Source: Sacculina carcini (taxonomy: Eukaryota; Arthropoda; Thecostraca; Sacculinidae). Taken from it: a DNA stretch of 64,000 nt. Below, piece after piece: positions 1 through 11,961 of the stretch. The stretch's first letter is position 1; the number at the start of each line of letters is the position of its first letter. The notes below the pieces were generated by a model. That model was not told the origin of the DNA, did no database searches, and saw nothing but the letters and a program-made list of their open reading frames with translations. Location: NCBI GenBank assembly GCA_916048095.2, contig OU696576.1, positions 9,744,988 through 9,808,987 of the forward strand, read 5' to 3'. The translations under genes and the position numbers were made by a program.

Positions 1-2972
1 CACACAAACACGGTAACATAATAACACACAAACACGGTATCATAATAACACACACAAACACGGTAACATAATAACACACAAACACACGGTAACATAATAA
101 CACACAGACACGGTAACATAATAACACACACAAACACGGTAACATAATAACACACAAACACGGTAACATAATAACACACAACATGGTAACATAATAACAC
201 ACAACACGGTAACATAATAACACACAAACATGGTAACATAATAACACACCTACAAACACGGTAACATAATAACACACATACACGGTAACATAATAACACA
301 CAAACACGGTAACATAATAACACACAAGCACGGTAACATAATAACACACACACACGGTAACATAGTAACACACCCATAAACACGGTAACATAATAACACA
401 CAAACACGGTAACATAATAACACACAACACGGTAACATAATAACACACAACACGGTAACATAATAACACACAACACGGTAACATAGTAACACACCCATAA
501 ACACGGTAACATAATAACACACAAACACGGTAACATAATAACACACACAAACACGGTAACATAATAACACACAAACACGGTAACATAATAACACACAAAC
601 ACGGTAACATAATAACACACAACACCGTAACATAATAACACACACACACGTTAACATAATAACACACAGACACGGTAACATAATAACACACACACACGTT
701 AACATAATAACACACAGACACGGTAACATAATAACACACAAACACGGTAACATAATAACACACAAACACGGTAACAAATAACACACAAACACGGTAACAT
801 AATAACACACAAACACGGTAACATAATAACACACAACACGGTAACATAATAACACACAGACACGGTAACATAATAACACACAAACACCGTAACAAATAAC
901 ACACAAACACGGTAACATAATAACACACAAACACGGTAACATAATAACACACAACACGGTAACATAATAACACACATACACAAACACGGTAACATAATAA
1001 CACACAACACGGTAACATAATAACACCCACAAACACGGTAACATAATAACACACAAACACGGTAACATAATAACACACACACACGATAACATAATAACAC
1101 ACAACACGGTAACATAATAACACACACACACACAAACACGGTAACATAATAACACACAACACGGTAACATAATAACACCCACAAACACGGTAACATAATA
1201 ACACACACACACACGGTAACATAATAACACACAGCACCGTAACATAATAACACACAAACACGGTAACATAATAACACACAACACGGTAACATAACAACAC
1301 ACAAACACACGGTAACATAATAACACACACACACAAACACGGTAACATAATAACACACAACACGGTAACATAATAACACCCACAAACACGGTAACATAAT
1401 AACACACACACACACGGTAACATAATAACACACAGCACCGTAACATAATAACACACAAACAACACGGTAACATAATAACACACAACACGGTAACATAATA
1501 ACACACAAACAACACGGTAACATAATAACACACAACACGGTAACATAATAACACACAAACACGGTAACATAATAACACACAAACACGGTAACATAATAAC
1601 ACACAAACAACACGGTAACATAATAACACACAACACGGTAACATAATAACACACAACACGGTAACATAATAACACACAGACACGGTAACATAATAACACA
1701 CAACATGGTAACATAATAACACACAAACAACATGGTAACATAATAACACACAAACAACACGGTAACATAATAACACACAACACGGTAACATAATAACACA
1801 CAAACACGGTAACATAATAACACACAAACACGGTAACATAATAACACACAAACACGGTAACAAAATAACACATAACACGGTAACATAATAACACACAACA
1901 CGGTAACATAATAACACACAAACACGGTAACATAATAACACACAACACGGTAACATAATAACACACACACGAACACGGTAACATAATAACACACACAACA
2001 CGGTAACATAATAACACACAACACGGTAACATAATAACACACAACACGGTAACATAATAACACACAAACACGGTAACATAATATCACACAAACACGGTAA
2101 CATAATAACACACAAACACCGTAACATAATAACACACAAACACGGTAACATAATAACACACAACACGGTAACATAATAACACACAAACACGGTAACATAA
2201 TAACACACAACACGGTAACATAATAACACACAACACGGTAACATAATAACACACACACAAACACGGTAACATAATAACACACACAACACGGTAACATAAT
2301 AACACACAACACGGTAACATAATAACACACAACACGGTAACATAATAACACACAACACGGTAACATAATAACACACAAACACGGTAACATAATATCACAC
2401 AAACACGGTAACATAATAACACACAAACACCGTAACATAATAACACACAAACACGGTAACATAATAACACACAACACGGTAACATAATAACACACAACAC
2501 GGTAACATAATAACACACAACACGGTAACATAATATCACACAAACACGGTAACATAATAACACACAAACACCGTAACATAATAACACACAAACACGGTAA
2601 CATAATAACACACAAACACGGTAACATAATAACACACAAACACGGTAACATAATAACACACACACACGGTAACATAATAACACACAAACACGGTAACATA
2701 ATAACACACAAACACGGTAACAAAATAACACACAACACGGTAACATAATAACACACAACACGGTAACATAATAACACACAAACACGGTAACATAATAACA
2801 CACAAACACGGTAACATAATAACACACACACACGGTAACATAATAACACACAACACGGTAACATAATAACACACAGACACGGTAACATAATAGCACACAA
2901 ACACCGTAACATAATAACACACAACACGGTAACATAATAACACACACACAAACACGGTAACATAATAACACA
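1..2972. repeat. Satellite array, ~23-24 bp unit
   Basis: Head-to-tail array of a unit built on the core CACGGTAACATAATAACACA, joined by a short variable C/A spacer so that unit length wobbles around 19-28 bp. It begins before the window and stops at about 2972, where unrelated AT-rich sequence starts. Units carry recurrent variants: CCG for CGG, ATATCAC for ATAACAC, a dropped T giving CAAATAAC, and ACATGG. Blocks sharing the same variant order recur (the ATATCAC variant at about 2082, 2391 and 2532), which suggests local higher-order duplication. Long open frames on the minus strand arise only because the unit has few stop codons in that direction. Centromeric, subtelomeric or plain interstitial placement cannot be told from the window. 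Confidence 0.95.
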
Positions 2973-3469
2973 TGTCAACCATGCGTATGCGTGCGTCATG
3001 CGTCAACCAGTGGTATTTAATATGAGATAATATATTAATATGACATTTTTGTAAATGCTAATATATATTGATATGGCATGTATAATTGCGCGACAAATAA
3101 GATATGTTATACTAATATTTCTGCCAGCGTTTTTTGATATCCGCAGAGAACAAAGCTGACGTGCGGGCATTTATTTGTGCGACATTACATTAAAGTACAC
3201 TACAGTACATTACATTACATTAATATCCACTGGCATATTTGGCAAACAAACCGATAATACATTATGCCCGCACTGATTCATTACACTGACTGTATGCGGG
3301 ACCAATAATAAGAGTAATATCATTAGACTTAGACAAAACGTCAATTGAAAAAAATCGCCCATATTCAAGATATATACAATAATCGAAATTACCATACCAC
3401 ACACACAAATTGGGCAATAAAAATATGCAGACAATTTCGAATGTTTTCACAGTTAGGTGAGGCTAGTTT
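2973..3469. other. AT-rich spacer, no gene seen
   Basis: AT-rich sequence after the satellite with short TACATTACAT runs near 3185-3225. I see no coding signal or element with recognisable ends. Confidence 0.6.
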
Positions 3470-3645
3470 TCAGTCAGCAATACACACGGCAGCAACGGTG
3501 CAGTTTTTTGGCCGAGTTTTGCGGCGGTGGCGGCGCTTGTGCGACAATTGTGGCGCGTGCAGCGGCGGCGCGTTGCAGGAGACATGCGTCGAATTCGTCA
3601 CATTGAGCCCGAGTACGCTCAGTGGCGTGTAGTAGACCAACATCA
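3470..3645 (-). other. Possible terminal exon, unassigned
   Basis: A GC-rich islet in AT-rich DNA. On the minus strand an AG acceptor at 3646-3647 is preceded by a TG-rich tract, like the acceptors of the real genes further right. From it a frame runs to TGA at 3470-3472 and encodes about 58 residues, with two N-x-T/S sequons and a basic KRRHRR stretch. No homologue is recognised and no partner exon with a matching phase-1 donor was found. It may be a last exon of an unseen gene or chance. Confidence 0.18.
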
Positions 3646-3912
3646 CTGACATACAAGCACACACACACACACACATACACATACATACATACACAGATGT
3701 AAGATGTAATAGCAGTGCGCTGTCGATGAAATGCATAGAGAACATATTGAAACTGATAAGATTACTCAAGTTTGCTATTTCTATCATGAAAATTAATACA
3801 TTGCACAAGTTGGTATGCGTGTCTGTGTGTGTGTATATATGTAGATATGCGTATATGTTAGTGTGTGTGTGTGCTAATATAAGGCTCTGTTTGTAGACAG
3901 ACAAAACATGGT

Positions 3913-3937
3913 GATAGCAGTGTGTGTGTGTGTGTGT

Positions 3938-3997
<60 letters not shown>

Positions 3998-4328
3998 ATG
4001 TGTTGTATGTTGTGTTGTCTTCTGTGCTGTATGTCTGCTGTGCTATCTTGTTCAATATGTATGTGTGTGCGCGTGTGTATTTTTATGTTTCTGAGTATGT
4101 ACTCGTGAGTGTATGTTTGTGGTTGTGCGTATATGTACTTCTCTGGTTTGTGTGTGTGTATGGGTGTGTGTATGTAGGTGAGTGTGTGTGTTCGTGGTTG
4201 TGTATGACTCTTGCGCTTGTGTGTGTATGTGTGTGTGTTGTGTGTGCGTGTGTGTGTGTGTGAGCGCTCTTGAGACCCTCGGGTGAAAAGCGCGATATAA
4301 ATGTCTTAATGTAATGTAATGTAATGTG
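3913..4328. repeat. (TG)n tracts with a LINE/SINE-type 3' end
   Basis: A long (TG)n run (about 3921-3994) is followed by degenerate TG-rich sequence. At 4262-4325 lies a short module ending AAGCGCGATATAAATG and then (TAATG)n. That is the form of the 3' end of CR1/L2-like retroposons and their SINEs, which end in GCGCTATAnAAAT plus a short tandem tail. It sits just downstream of the stop codon of the neighbouring minus-strand gene. The retroposon assignment rests on this end motif and its recurrence elsewhere in the window. Confidence 0.6.
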
Positions 4329-4341
4329 TGTGTGTGCGGTC

Positions 4342-5544
4342 TCACTGATCATGCTGCTGATAGTAGAGATCGGCCGGAGATGCTCTGATCCAGATTTTCT
4401 TCTCTTCTTCCAGCGCTTGTTCAATCATCTGCTGCTTCTCCGTGTCAGATATCTCCTTCTCCTTCACATTTGCGCTGCACCAAAAACCAGCAAGCGAGCT
4501 TATTAAGTATAAACAAAACAATAAGAAATTCAAGCAAAGAAGCGAAGTTACATCACTCCCGTCTCTGTGGTTTCAAACTGAGTAACAGCTTCTCATCATT
4601 TCCCTTCGTGCATCTCCAAGAATGAGCACCAAATGACAAATAACCTATTTTTGACAGATACATAAACCCGTGCCAGAATTAGCTTGAATGATGTATAGTC
4701 ATTTTCTCATGTATTTTATCCATTGTATGCCTGTGTGTGTGTGTGTGTCTGTGTGTGGATGGGTGATGTATTGATCTGTCATGATTGTGTGTGTCATATT
4801 GTCTTTGTGTATTTTTTGTCTTTCTCATTTTCTTATTCTCCACGTTCAAAGTGCGCAGGGGCTGCATGATGCAGTTTATAGCTCTCGCGCTCTTCCTGCG
4901 TCACTTTGTTCGTTTTGTTCAATAATAATAATAATAATAATAATAGCGTATTCGTTAAAAAATACTTCTTTTACATAGTAATTATCTCGCTGTATGTACC
5001 TGTCTGAGGTTTCCCTCTTCTTCCGCGAAACACGACCACAAGAGCCGGGATTCAACTGAGAATCGGACGAATTTCGATCAGCACGTCTCGAGTGGGCCTT
5101 GCTATGAGAAGCGTGCGGACCAGCATCACGATCAGGGCGACTTCTCTTGACCGGACGTGACGGCGGAGAATTCAGCTCGGGAACCAGAGGTCGAGGAGCC
5201 ACAGCACGATACGGGATGGGAGGAGGTGCAAGTGGAGGCGTAAAGTTATTAGGAACAGGAGGATCACATAAGGGAGGGCGTGAATGGCGAATGGGAGAAC
5301 GCCACATCCGCTCAGGAACACGACCACAAAACGGTCTAGGTATCGGTGATCGTGGTGGCATGCCGTCGAGCCTATGACCGCCGCCAGGAAAAAAGTCGGG
5401 GCGCTGGAAAGGTGGCCGCGGTGGCATCATTCCACCACGAAATCCGTCCGGGGGATATCTGAGTCGTGGCCTCAAACATGGTCGACAGGGAAAACGGGGA
5501 TCAAGCGGCGGGCGGTTCTGAGGAGGAGGACGATACCCATGCAT
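4342..5544 (-). CDS. Proline/arginine-rich protein, two exons, function unknown
   Basis: Two exons fit together on the minus strand: 5544-5000 and 4474-4342. The donor after 5000 reads AG|GTACAT, the acceptor before 4474 reads GTGCAG|C, and both are phase 2, so the joined frame stays open for 225 codons to TGA at 4342-4344. The protein begins with about 130 residues rich in Pro, Arg, Gly and Met (PPRPP, PPP runs). A basic, serine-rich stretch follows (VKRSRPDRD, SRKKRE). It ends in a hydrophilic, helix-prone segment (EKQQMIEQALEEEKK) closing with ASPADLYYQ. This composition is typical of nuclear RNA-processing factors, but I recognise no family. The start is uncertain: ATG 5544 may be initial, or the exon may begin at a weak AG just before it; a stronger AG at about 5573 would bring an in-frame stop. 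The intron contains an (AAT)n run at 4920-4945. No poly(A) site was located. Confidence 0.6.
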
Positions 5545-7293
5545 CTCACGCGAAAATGGACCAAAAAACTACCTGACAGAAGAAAAAACATGAATAAAGC
5601 ATGACAAATAAATGATGAACACCACTAGGAGAATGCACACGTATATTTATTTTAAAAAAAGGAAACATTTTGACACAGGATATTAAAACAGCATTTATAC
5701 ACACAATAACGCCGAATTACACTCGAGGCCAACATAGCAAAATAACAAAATCAACAACGAAACAAACCCTGATAACTACCCTAACGTGGGCTATCGTAAA
5801 CACCGTAACCGTCGCACATGCGGATCATAGTCAATTATTGTATTTACATAATCAAACGGTTGAAGTTGTCCACAATCCTAAGGTAATGATTTTAACGAAC
5901 ACGCATTTAAATATTACTAAATGATGATAATACATATATAATTACAAATTAATACACAAATTATTACGCTTCAAGTATATAAATCATGTTTGTATCTTAT
6001 ACATTATACAACGAAGAAAAAACGTAATTAATTCAACTAATATCAAATTAATTCAACTTCACTATTGGTGCGAACAAGGAATCAGTTGTGAATACAACAC
6101 AAATTTATTCAAAAAATATATATATTTCAAGAATTTAAAAATACACACTTATATCAATTTTAAACAATGCAATCGATATAAAACGTAAACAAAAGCCCCT
6201 GATGAAAGACCAATAAATGTTCGCCAAATACGATCACGTACACACACACACACGCATACACTGCCCACTCTTGTGTTGTACAACGTTAAACAGGACGTTT
6301 GATGACTTCAAGATAAATCGATCGACGGGCAAGATATAAACACAGCGGTACAGATAGAAACAGAAACAACACACACACAAACACAGTTTGTTTACAGAAG
6401 AACACACACACACACACCGACACTTACTGCCTCAGACGATAATAAGGTGTGAAATAAACCGACACAAAATACACAAACATACCGCCAGAAATAAGAAGAA
6501 TATCAGACAATAAGATAATTTGCTTCACAACCCAATAAATTATGTCTCTCGTTACAGGCATTTACTTTAATATTTACCAATTTTCAACTAAGCAGCACAC
6601 ATACACACACACATACACACGCGGTTGATGTCAGTGCGCCAAATTGATTCTGCACGCTCATGTTTGAGTTTAATGCCCGTGTAGATACACGACTCAATAG
6701 CCAATGATACATGGACACACGTTCACACAGACACACCCGGCATAACTAGGCTCGCCTCGAAACCAGCACGCGCATAAAACAGATGCAACGATCATTACAT
6801 CCGATTTTATCCAGAACGAAGTGGAAGCACTGAAAGTCATATACACGGCGTGGGTATGAGTGAGTGAGTGAGTGAGTATGAAGACTTGTGAAACACTGCA
6901 CGTTCATTATTTCGAGCAATGATGCCAACAGTACTCCCACGAGAACAACAGAAATAAAATAGCCACGCATGTTCAGTAATTTGTCACTGTTTTGTACCAG
7001 TTACACATCAATCAGAGCCGCACACAGACAGACAGTTGAGATATCGGAGAATAGTACGAACACGCGTAATGGTCGAGTCTGCCGCTATGTCTGGTAACAT
7101 CGTCTACAATAAAAAAACATACAAAAAGCCCCATGTACAAACACAAGCGCTAACAAACCAGGAATGAGTGTGTGAGTATGTGAGTGTGTGAGTGTGTATG
7201 TGTACGTGTGTGTGTGTGTATGTGTGTAAGTGTGTGTGTGTGTGTGAGTGTGTGTGTGTGTGTGTGTATGTGTGTGTGTGTGTATGTGTGTGT

Positions 7294-7333
<40 letters not shown>

Positions 7334-7549
7334 ATGTGAGTGTGTGAGTATGTGAGTGTGTAAGTGTATGTGTGTGAGTGTGTGTATGTGTGTAAGTGAA
7401 TGTGTATGAGTGTAAGTGTATATGTGTGTAAGTGTATGTGTATGAGTGTGAGTCTGAGTGTGAGTGTGTGTAAGCCTCGAATTATGATGTGATTGGTGTG
7501 ATTGGTGTGTGTGTGTGTGTGTGTGAGAGAGATGTGACTAGTGTGATTG

Positions 7550-7580
<31 letters not shown>

Positions 7581-7586
7581 ATGTGA
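5545..7586. other. AT-rich intergenic region with (TG)n blocks
   Basis: No coding signal that I trust. 5640-6700 is AT-rich. 6840-6880 holds GAGT repeats. 7165-7470 and 7505-7580 are long TG-rich microsatellites (with TGAG and TGTA variants) that run right up to the stop codon of the STARD3-like gene. Confidence 0.7.
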
Positions 7587-9170
7587 CTAGTGTTGCAGTG
7601 AGCCGACTGGAGACGGCGGCACAGAGTTATTGGATGCCACGGAGGCCGTGTGAACACTGCCGTCGGTCGACAAGCGCGTGCCCAGACTCTGCAGGTCGTT
7701 GTAGAGCGTGCGTGCCGCCTGTACAGTACCGCGGTCAATGACCCTGCGTGGCACGAGCAGGCCAGGTCGACAGTCGGTGTCAATGAGCCACTCGACAACA
7801 CAGTGAGACAGTGGCAGTCGCACGCACGGTCGCACTGTCACGATGCTCGGGTGCGTGATGGCCCGCACACTGCCACGTCGCGGCTGCCACGTCTCGTGCT
7901 GCACCGATGAGCTGGACGTGAAATACGTCAGTCCCTTCTGGCCGGTGAGCACGAGCTGGACGAAGCAGCGCGGGGACACGGCGCCGCCCAGCAGCGGGGT
8001 TGTGTGCTGACAGCGCACGTGACACCGCTGGTCCACGCGCTCGAGCAGCTCGCACGAGGCAATGGCCGAGTTCCACGAGACACACTGGTCGCAGTTGAAC
8101 ACCAGCTGCTCGGCGAGGCAGTCGGCCGCACACGTCACGCGGCACGTGAACTTGAACTGCGTGCGTCGCTCACTGCGGCCGCTGCTCGCGCCAGAGTCGT
8201 CGGCTCGGCGCCAGTACAAGAAGTCGGCCTCGCCCAGCTGACACTCGCGCTGCCAGTCTGCCGTGTTCACCACATCCAGCGCCGCACGACAACTGTTCTC
8301 GGCACACACTCGCAACTGCAACAGTCGCTCGTCAAGATAGTGAGGACCAGCAGAGGGCGAGTTCTGCCCCCCACTGCCATTCTCCGAGCCGGCCGGCGAC
8401 GCCATTGGCGAGTAGAAGTTGGCCACGCTGCCGGTGCACGTGGAGAGGAAGTCGCGAAGGTGGCGGCCTGAGGTGGCACGTGACGAGGCTGATGTCAGTG
8501 GCGCAGGCTGCTGCACGCCACAAGGCAGACCGTAGCGCCGCGCCACCACGAGTCTGGCACGTCGCTCCTGCGGCACCACCTTGTTATCCAGCAGCCACAC
8601 TTCCAGCCAGCCGAGGATGAAGAACACCACCATCAGCGTGGCCTGGAACGTGCTGACCGTGGCGACGGCCGCGTGCCACGAGAAGTAGACGATCTTGAAC
8701 ATGCACGCCAGACTGGTGCAGGCGGTCGAGGCAGCCACTGCCAGCCAGTGATCCGACTTGCACGCCACATAAACGAGCACGAGGAAGAGGAAGCGGGCGA
8801 AAGCCGCAGCCACCACGTCGAACAGTGAGGTGGAGATTGAGTAGTGCAGCACTTGCTGGCGCACGGCCGCCACTATGTTCTCGCCACTCAGCACCAAACA
8901 CACCAGCCATAACACGGTGCACAAGAGCGCGTCAAACGTGACGAACAACGAGAAAAAGCGGCGCGCCGGTGAGATGCGCGAGTTCAGCTCGGCTCCGTCC
9001 AGCCAATCACCGAAATCATAGTCGGTGACCAGCGAATGCACGCTGTTATTGTGCTGCTCATTGTTGGTCGCTGTGACGGCGGCGGCGGCGGTGTTCGGCG
9101 CACGCGCGGCATTGTCCGAGGTGTCGACGAGCGACTGTCGTTGCGGCCGTTGATCGCGCGAGATGGCCAT
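7587..9170 (-). CDS. STARD3: STARD3 (MLN64)-like sterol transfer protein, single exon
   Basis: One uninterrupted frame of 527 codons from ATG 9168-9170 to TAG 7587-7589. Residues about 70-200 form a MENTAL domain: FFSLFVTFDALLCTVLW opens the first of four hydrophobic segments, which in STARD3 anchor the protein in late endosomes. Residues 252-264 (FYSPMASPAGSEN) match the phospho-FFAT motif that binds VAP proteins on the ER; S254 is the equivalent of the serine that must be phosphorylated. Residues about 285-500 form a START lipid-binding domain ending in a C-terminal helix (ARTLYNDLQSL). Known role: cholesterol transfer at ER-endosome contacts. Oddities are the absence of introns, a long N-terminal extension rich in Ala, Asn and Thr (1-60), and no acidic stretch after the FFAT core. 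It is divergent from PSMA7, 1.2 kb away. Confidence 0.9.
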   Translation of the reverse strand: MAISRDQRPQRQSLVDTSDNAARAPNTAAAAVTATNNEQHNNSVHSLVTDYDFGDWLDGAELNSRISPARRFFSLFVTFDALLCTVLWLVCLVLSGENIVAAVRQQVLHYSISTSLFDVVAAAFARFLFLVLVYVACKSDHWLAVAASTACTSLACMFKIVYFSWHAAVATVSTFQATLMVVFFILGWLEVWLLDNKVVPQERRARLVVARRYGLPCGVQQPAPLTSASSRATSGRHLRDFLSTCTGSVANFYSPMASPAGSENGSGGQNSPSAGPHYLDERLLQLRVCAENSCRAALDVVNTADWQRECQLGEADFLYWRRADDSGASSGRSERRTQFKFTCRVTCAADCLAEQLVFNCDQCVSWNSAIASCELLERVDQRCHVRCQHTTPLLGGAVSPRCFVQLVLTGQKGLTYFTSSSSVQHETWQPRRGSVRAITHPSIVTVRPCVRLPLSHCVVEWLIDTDCRPGLLVPRRVIDRGTVQAARTLYNDLQSLGTRLSTDGSVHTASVASNNSVPPSPVGSLQH

Positions 9171-10381
9171 CAGTAGCAGCTAGCAGCGCGTGACCAGCAG
9201 CTGCCACGCACCTCCGCCCTGCAATCACGCACACTGTCAAGCAGACAGCACGACCAGCCGCTGCCGTGTCATTCGCCATATGCAATACATTGTGTCAGTG
9301 AGAATGACGCAATCAGCTCATGCGCCGCGTGAATCACCAGAAAGAACCAGCTGAATATAATAGTAACAACTCAAAAATAATTCAGCAAATGTCAATAAAT
9401 TGTCAATTTTTCAATGCTATCAATTAAACTTAATGATTATTCCATAAAAACAGTTAACGTTAGCTGAAGTACTAATACACTGAGTTAAATTAAGACAAAA
9501 CAATGATTATATAACAAAAATGTGACTTGTATTCTATCACTGCTGCTGGAATTATAAGACCGTCGAAGAACACAGGCAAAACATAAACATTCAGAGCACG
9601 CTTGCTCATTTACACATTCATTGCAGATGCAGATAATTATTGAATACCTGAATGCGTTGGAACCAGTATAACATGTCACATCCATGAAGACTATACACAC
9701 ACAGTCAGCTTTCATCTGGGTTGTCGCAAACAGGCTTTATACAGCATATGATTTAGTAGCGTAGGACGACTCGAGCGGTGAACAACACCCGTAACAAGCG
9801 ACTAAACAACAGGAAACTGATAACGTCTAGCAATCATTCAAAACCTATCGAAAACAAACAAGCGTTGACAATAAACAGACAGCTGAATCATGAGATAAAG
9901 TAAATCAACATACAAAAATATTCTGAAACACAAGAAAGAACTTTGTAAACGAAATTCAATGCTTGAGTTATAACATTTAATAGTCTCAGGATTACTATGC
10001 ATTATTGTAAATTTGTTTTAGGCATTCACAACGCAATAATTACCATCATTGTGCACCTTTTATAAAATCAAGTGTCGCTCTTAGTGGGTTAGTTGGGGAG
10101 GTTTAAATTGGGTATCGGTGGTTTATATTATGAGTGTTCGATGTGTTTCGGACACTTGGTGGCATATAAGATTATTAACTGAATATTTTGTGCCATCGAT
10201 TCACTAAACTCGTTATTTTTTGCTTTCATCTTCTAGAACTACGAATTTTTACGCTTGATTTATGATACATTTTTTATTTATGATAATTTTTGTGGATCTT
10301 TGTCAAACCATATTGTATGCTTCGCTTTTATTTGTTCCGATTGTGTGCTGTGGATGCAGATGTGTGAATTGATTTTTGACA
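9171..10381. promoter_or_regulatory. Divergent intergenic region between STARD3 and PSMA7
   Basis: The 1.2-kb spacer between head-to-head genes must hold both 5' ends. The first ~130 bp next to STARD3 is GC-rich and the rest is AT-rich. I see no clear TATA box or other named element, and no coding exon. Confidence 0.5.
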
Positions 10382-11122
10382 ATGTCCTACGATAGTGCAA
10401 TCACCGTATTCTCACCGGATGGGCATCTTTTCCAAGTTGAGTACGCCCAGGAAGCTGTGAAGAAGGGTTCAACTGCGGTCGGAGTTCGAGGTGCCGATGT
10501 GGTCGTGCTGGGAGTCGAGAAGAAGTCGGTGGCGAAACTGCAAGAGGACCGCACTGTGCGCAAAATATGCGTGCTTGACGAACACGTTGTGATGGCATTT
10601 GCAGGCCTCACCGCTGACGCCCGCATCCTGATCAGTCGCGCGCGCGTTGAGTGCCAATCGCACCGTCTCACTGTCGACGACCCAGTCTCGCTGGAGTACA
10701 TCACGCGCTACGTGGCCTCACTTAAGCAGCGCTACACGCAGAGCAACGGACGTCGACCGTTCGGCATCTCGTGTCTGATCGGAGGATTCGATGACGACGG
10801 CACTCCACACCTCTACCAGACTGACCCGTCAGGCACGTACCACGAGTGGAAGGCCAACGTGGTCGGTCGCAGCAGCAAGTCGGTTCGCGAGTACCTGGAG
10901 AAGAACTACAGTGCCGAGTCAGTGGCCGACGAGGCGGGCGCCGTCAAGCTGGCAGTGTGTGCACTGCTCGAGGTCGTGCAGTCGGGCGGCAAGAACCTCG
11001 AGGTGGTCGTGATGCGACGAGGACAACCGATGAAGATCCTCGATGTCGCCGAGATTGAGGAGTACGTGTCAACCATTGAAAAGGAGAAAGAAGAGGAAGC
11101 CGAAAAGAAGAAACAAAAATAA
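10382..11122 (+). CDS. PSMA7: 20S proteasome subunit alpha-4 (PSMA7), single exon
   Basis: A 246-residue protein in one exon from ATG 10382 to TAA 11120-11122; an in-frame TTG six bases upstream is not needed as a start. The N-terminus [20 protein letters not shown] carries the alpha-subunit signature that helps gate the 20S core. [48 protein letters not shown] and [13 protein letters not shown] are all typical of alpha-4/PSMA7. The C-terminus is the usual acidic/basic tail ([14 protein letters not shown]). Alpha subunits have no catalytic threonine. Length matches the family, nothing is missing, and codon use is GC-rich like the neighbouring dynein gene. It converges with the dynein gene 840 bp downstream. 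Confidence 0.97.
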   Translation: MSYDSAITVFSPDGHLFQVEYAQEAVKKGSTAVGVRGADVVVLGVEKKSVAKLQEDRTVRKICVLDEHVVMAFAGLTADARILISRARVECQSHRLTVDDPVSLEYITRYVASLKQRYTQSNGRRPFGISCLIGGFDDDGTPHLYQTDPSGTYHEWKANVVGRSSKSVREYLEKNYSAESVADEAGAVKLAVCALLEVVQSGGKNLEVVVMRRGQPMKILDVAEIEEYVSTIEKEKEEEAEKKKQK

Positions 11123-11897
11123 AATGTTTGCGGTTGTCCAATTTTGTTCAATATATTTGCTTTATTTCTGGATGTTTTTGGTGTTTTTAACGTACGCACC
11201 AGCGCATAAAATTTGTGTTCACATCTGAGTCAGACTTGTGTAGTGCAATTTATATACATGATAGCGGGGTGCGTTCTCTCAGTGAAATCCGGATTTGGAA
11301 ACCGAGCATAGCGGGGAAATTCTAGGGTCCCTACCCACCTAGTAGTGAGGGAGTAAAAATCAGGCTCGAGCTTTTCGCGCGCATCTTCCGAGCTTGCGGT
11401 GTTAAAACCTCATCGAACATTGACAGGCTTGGTTACACTTCTGGGGTATGTCCATTATCAATCAGTTTCCAGCACGAAAAATTGACACAGATTTCAGAAA
11501 TAATTCATATATGATATCTGATCACAAAGCAGAACTGGAGTGTTGCATGATAGAAAGACCACGCAACACACCCCAACACGTCTAGGAAACACGAAACAAA
11601 TGAAGAAACGCAAACTGCCAAACAAAAACTGGTACGAAAATATCCTATAGTATAAACGATCACTAGGTTTGTTCAACACAAAGAAAAAAGGCAAGGATGC
11701 AACTGACTGGCACACAACGGTAATTGACTGTGCACATCACTCGGATAACCCACATAACAGTGTACACACAGTTTTGCATACAGCACAATTGAGCAACGAC
11801 GCTCGTCAAAATCACAGAAAACAAGAATAAATTAGTCAGTAACAGAGCACACAATCACGAGCGTGCAAGTACACTTTGCGCACAATTAACGACCCAA

Positions 11898-11943
<46 letters not shown>

Positions 11944-11961
11944 GGCAATGGGATGGCTGTT
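11123..11961. other. Convergent spacer between PSMA7 and dynein
   Basis: 3' flanks of two converging genes. 11260-11460 is a GC-richer islet with two copies of ATAGCGGGG and possible hairpins; I could not match it to any structural RNA. A (CA)n run lies at 11900-11941, just past the dynein stop codon. There is no poly(A) stretch after either stop codon. Confidence 0.6.

Noticed and set aside
1-2972. CRISPR-like regular array
   Set aside because: There are no unique spacers, unit length is variable, and the genome is eukaryotic.
1-3006. Long minus-strand frames (up to 766 codons) reading CYYVTVFV / CVLLCYRV repeats
   Set aside because: Translation of the satellite in several frames. The unit simply lacks stops; spacer length changes would shift any real protein.
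6746-6970. 74-codon minus-strand frame with a hydrophobic start
   Set aside because: No homologue, includes GAGT microsatellite sequence, and no splice or context support.
11260-11460. Possible structural RNA gene in the PSMA7-dynein spacer
   Set aside because: GC-rich with potential hairpins, but it does not match snRNA, tRNA, 5S or spliced-leader patterns that I know, and no promoter is evident.
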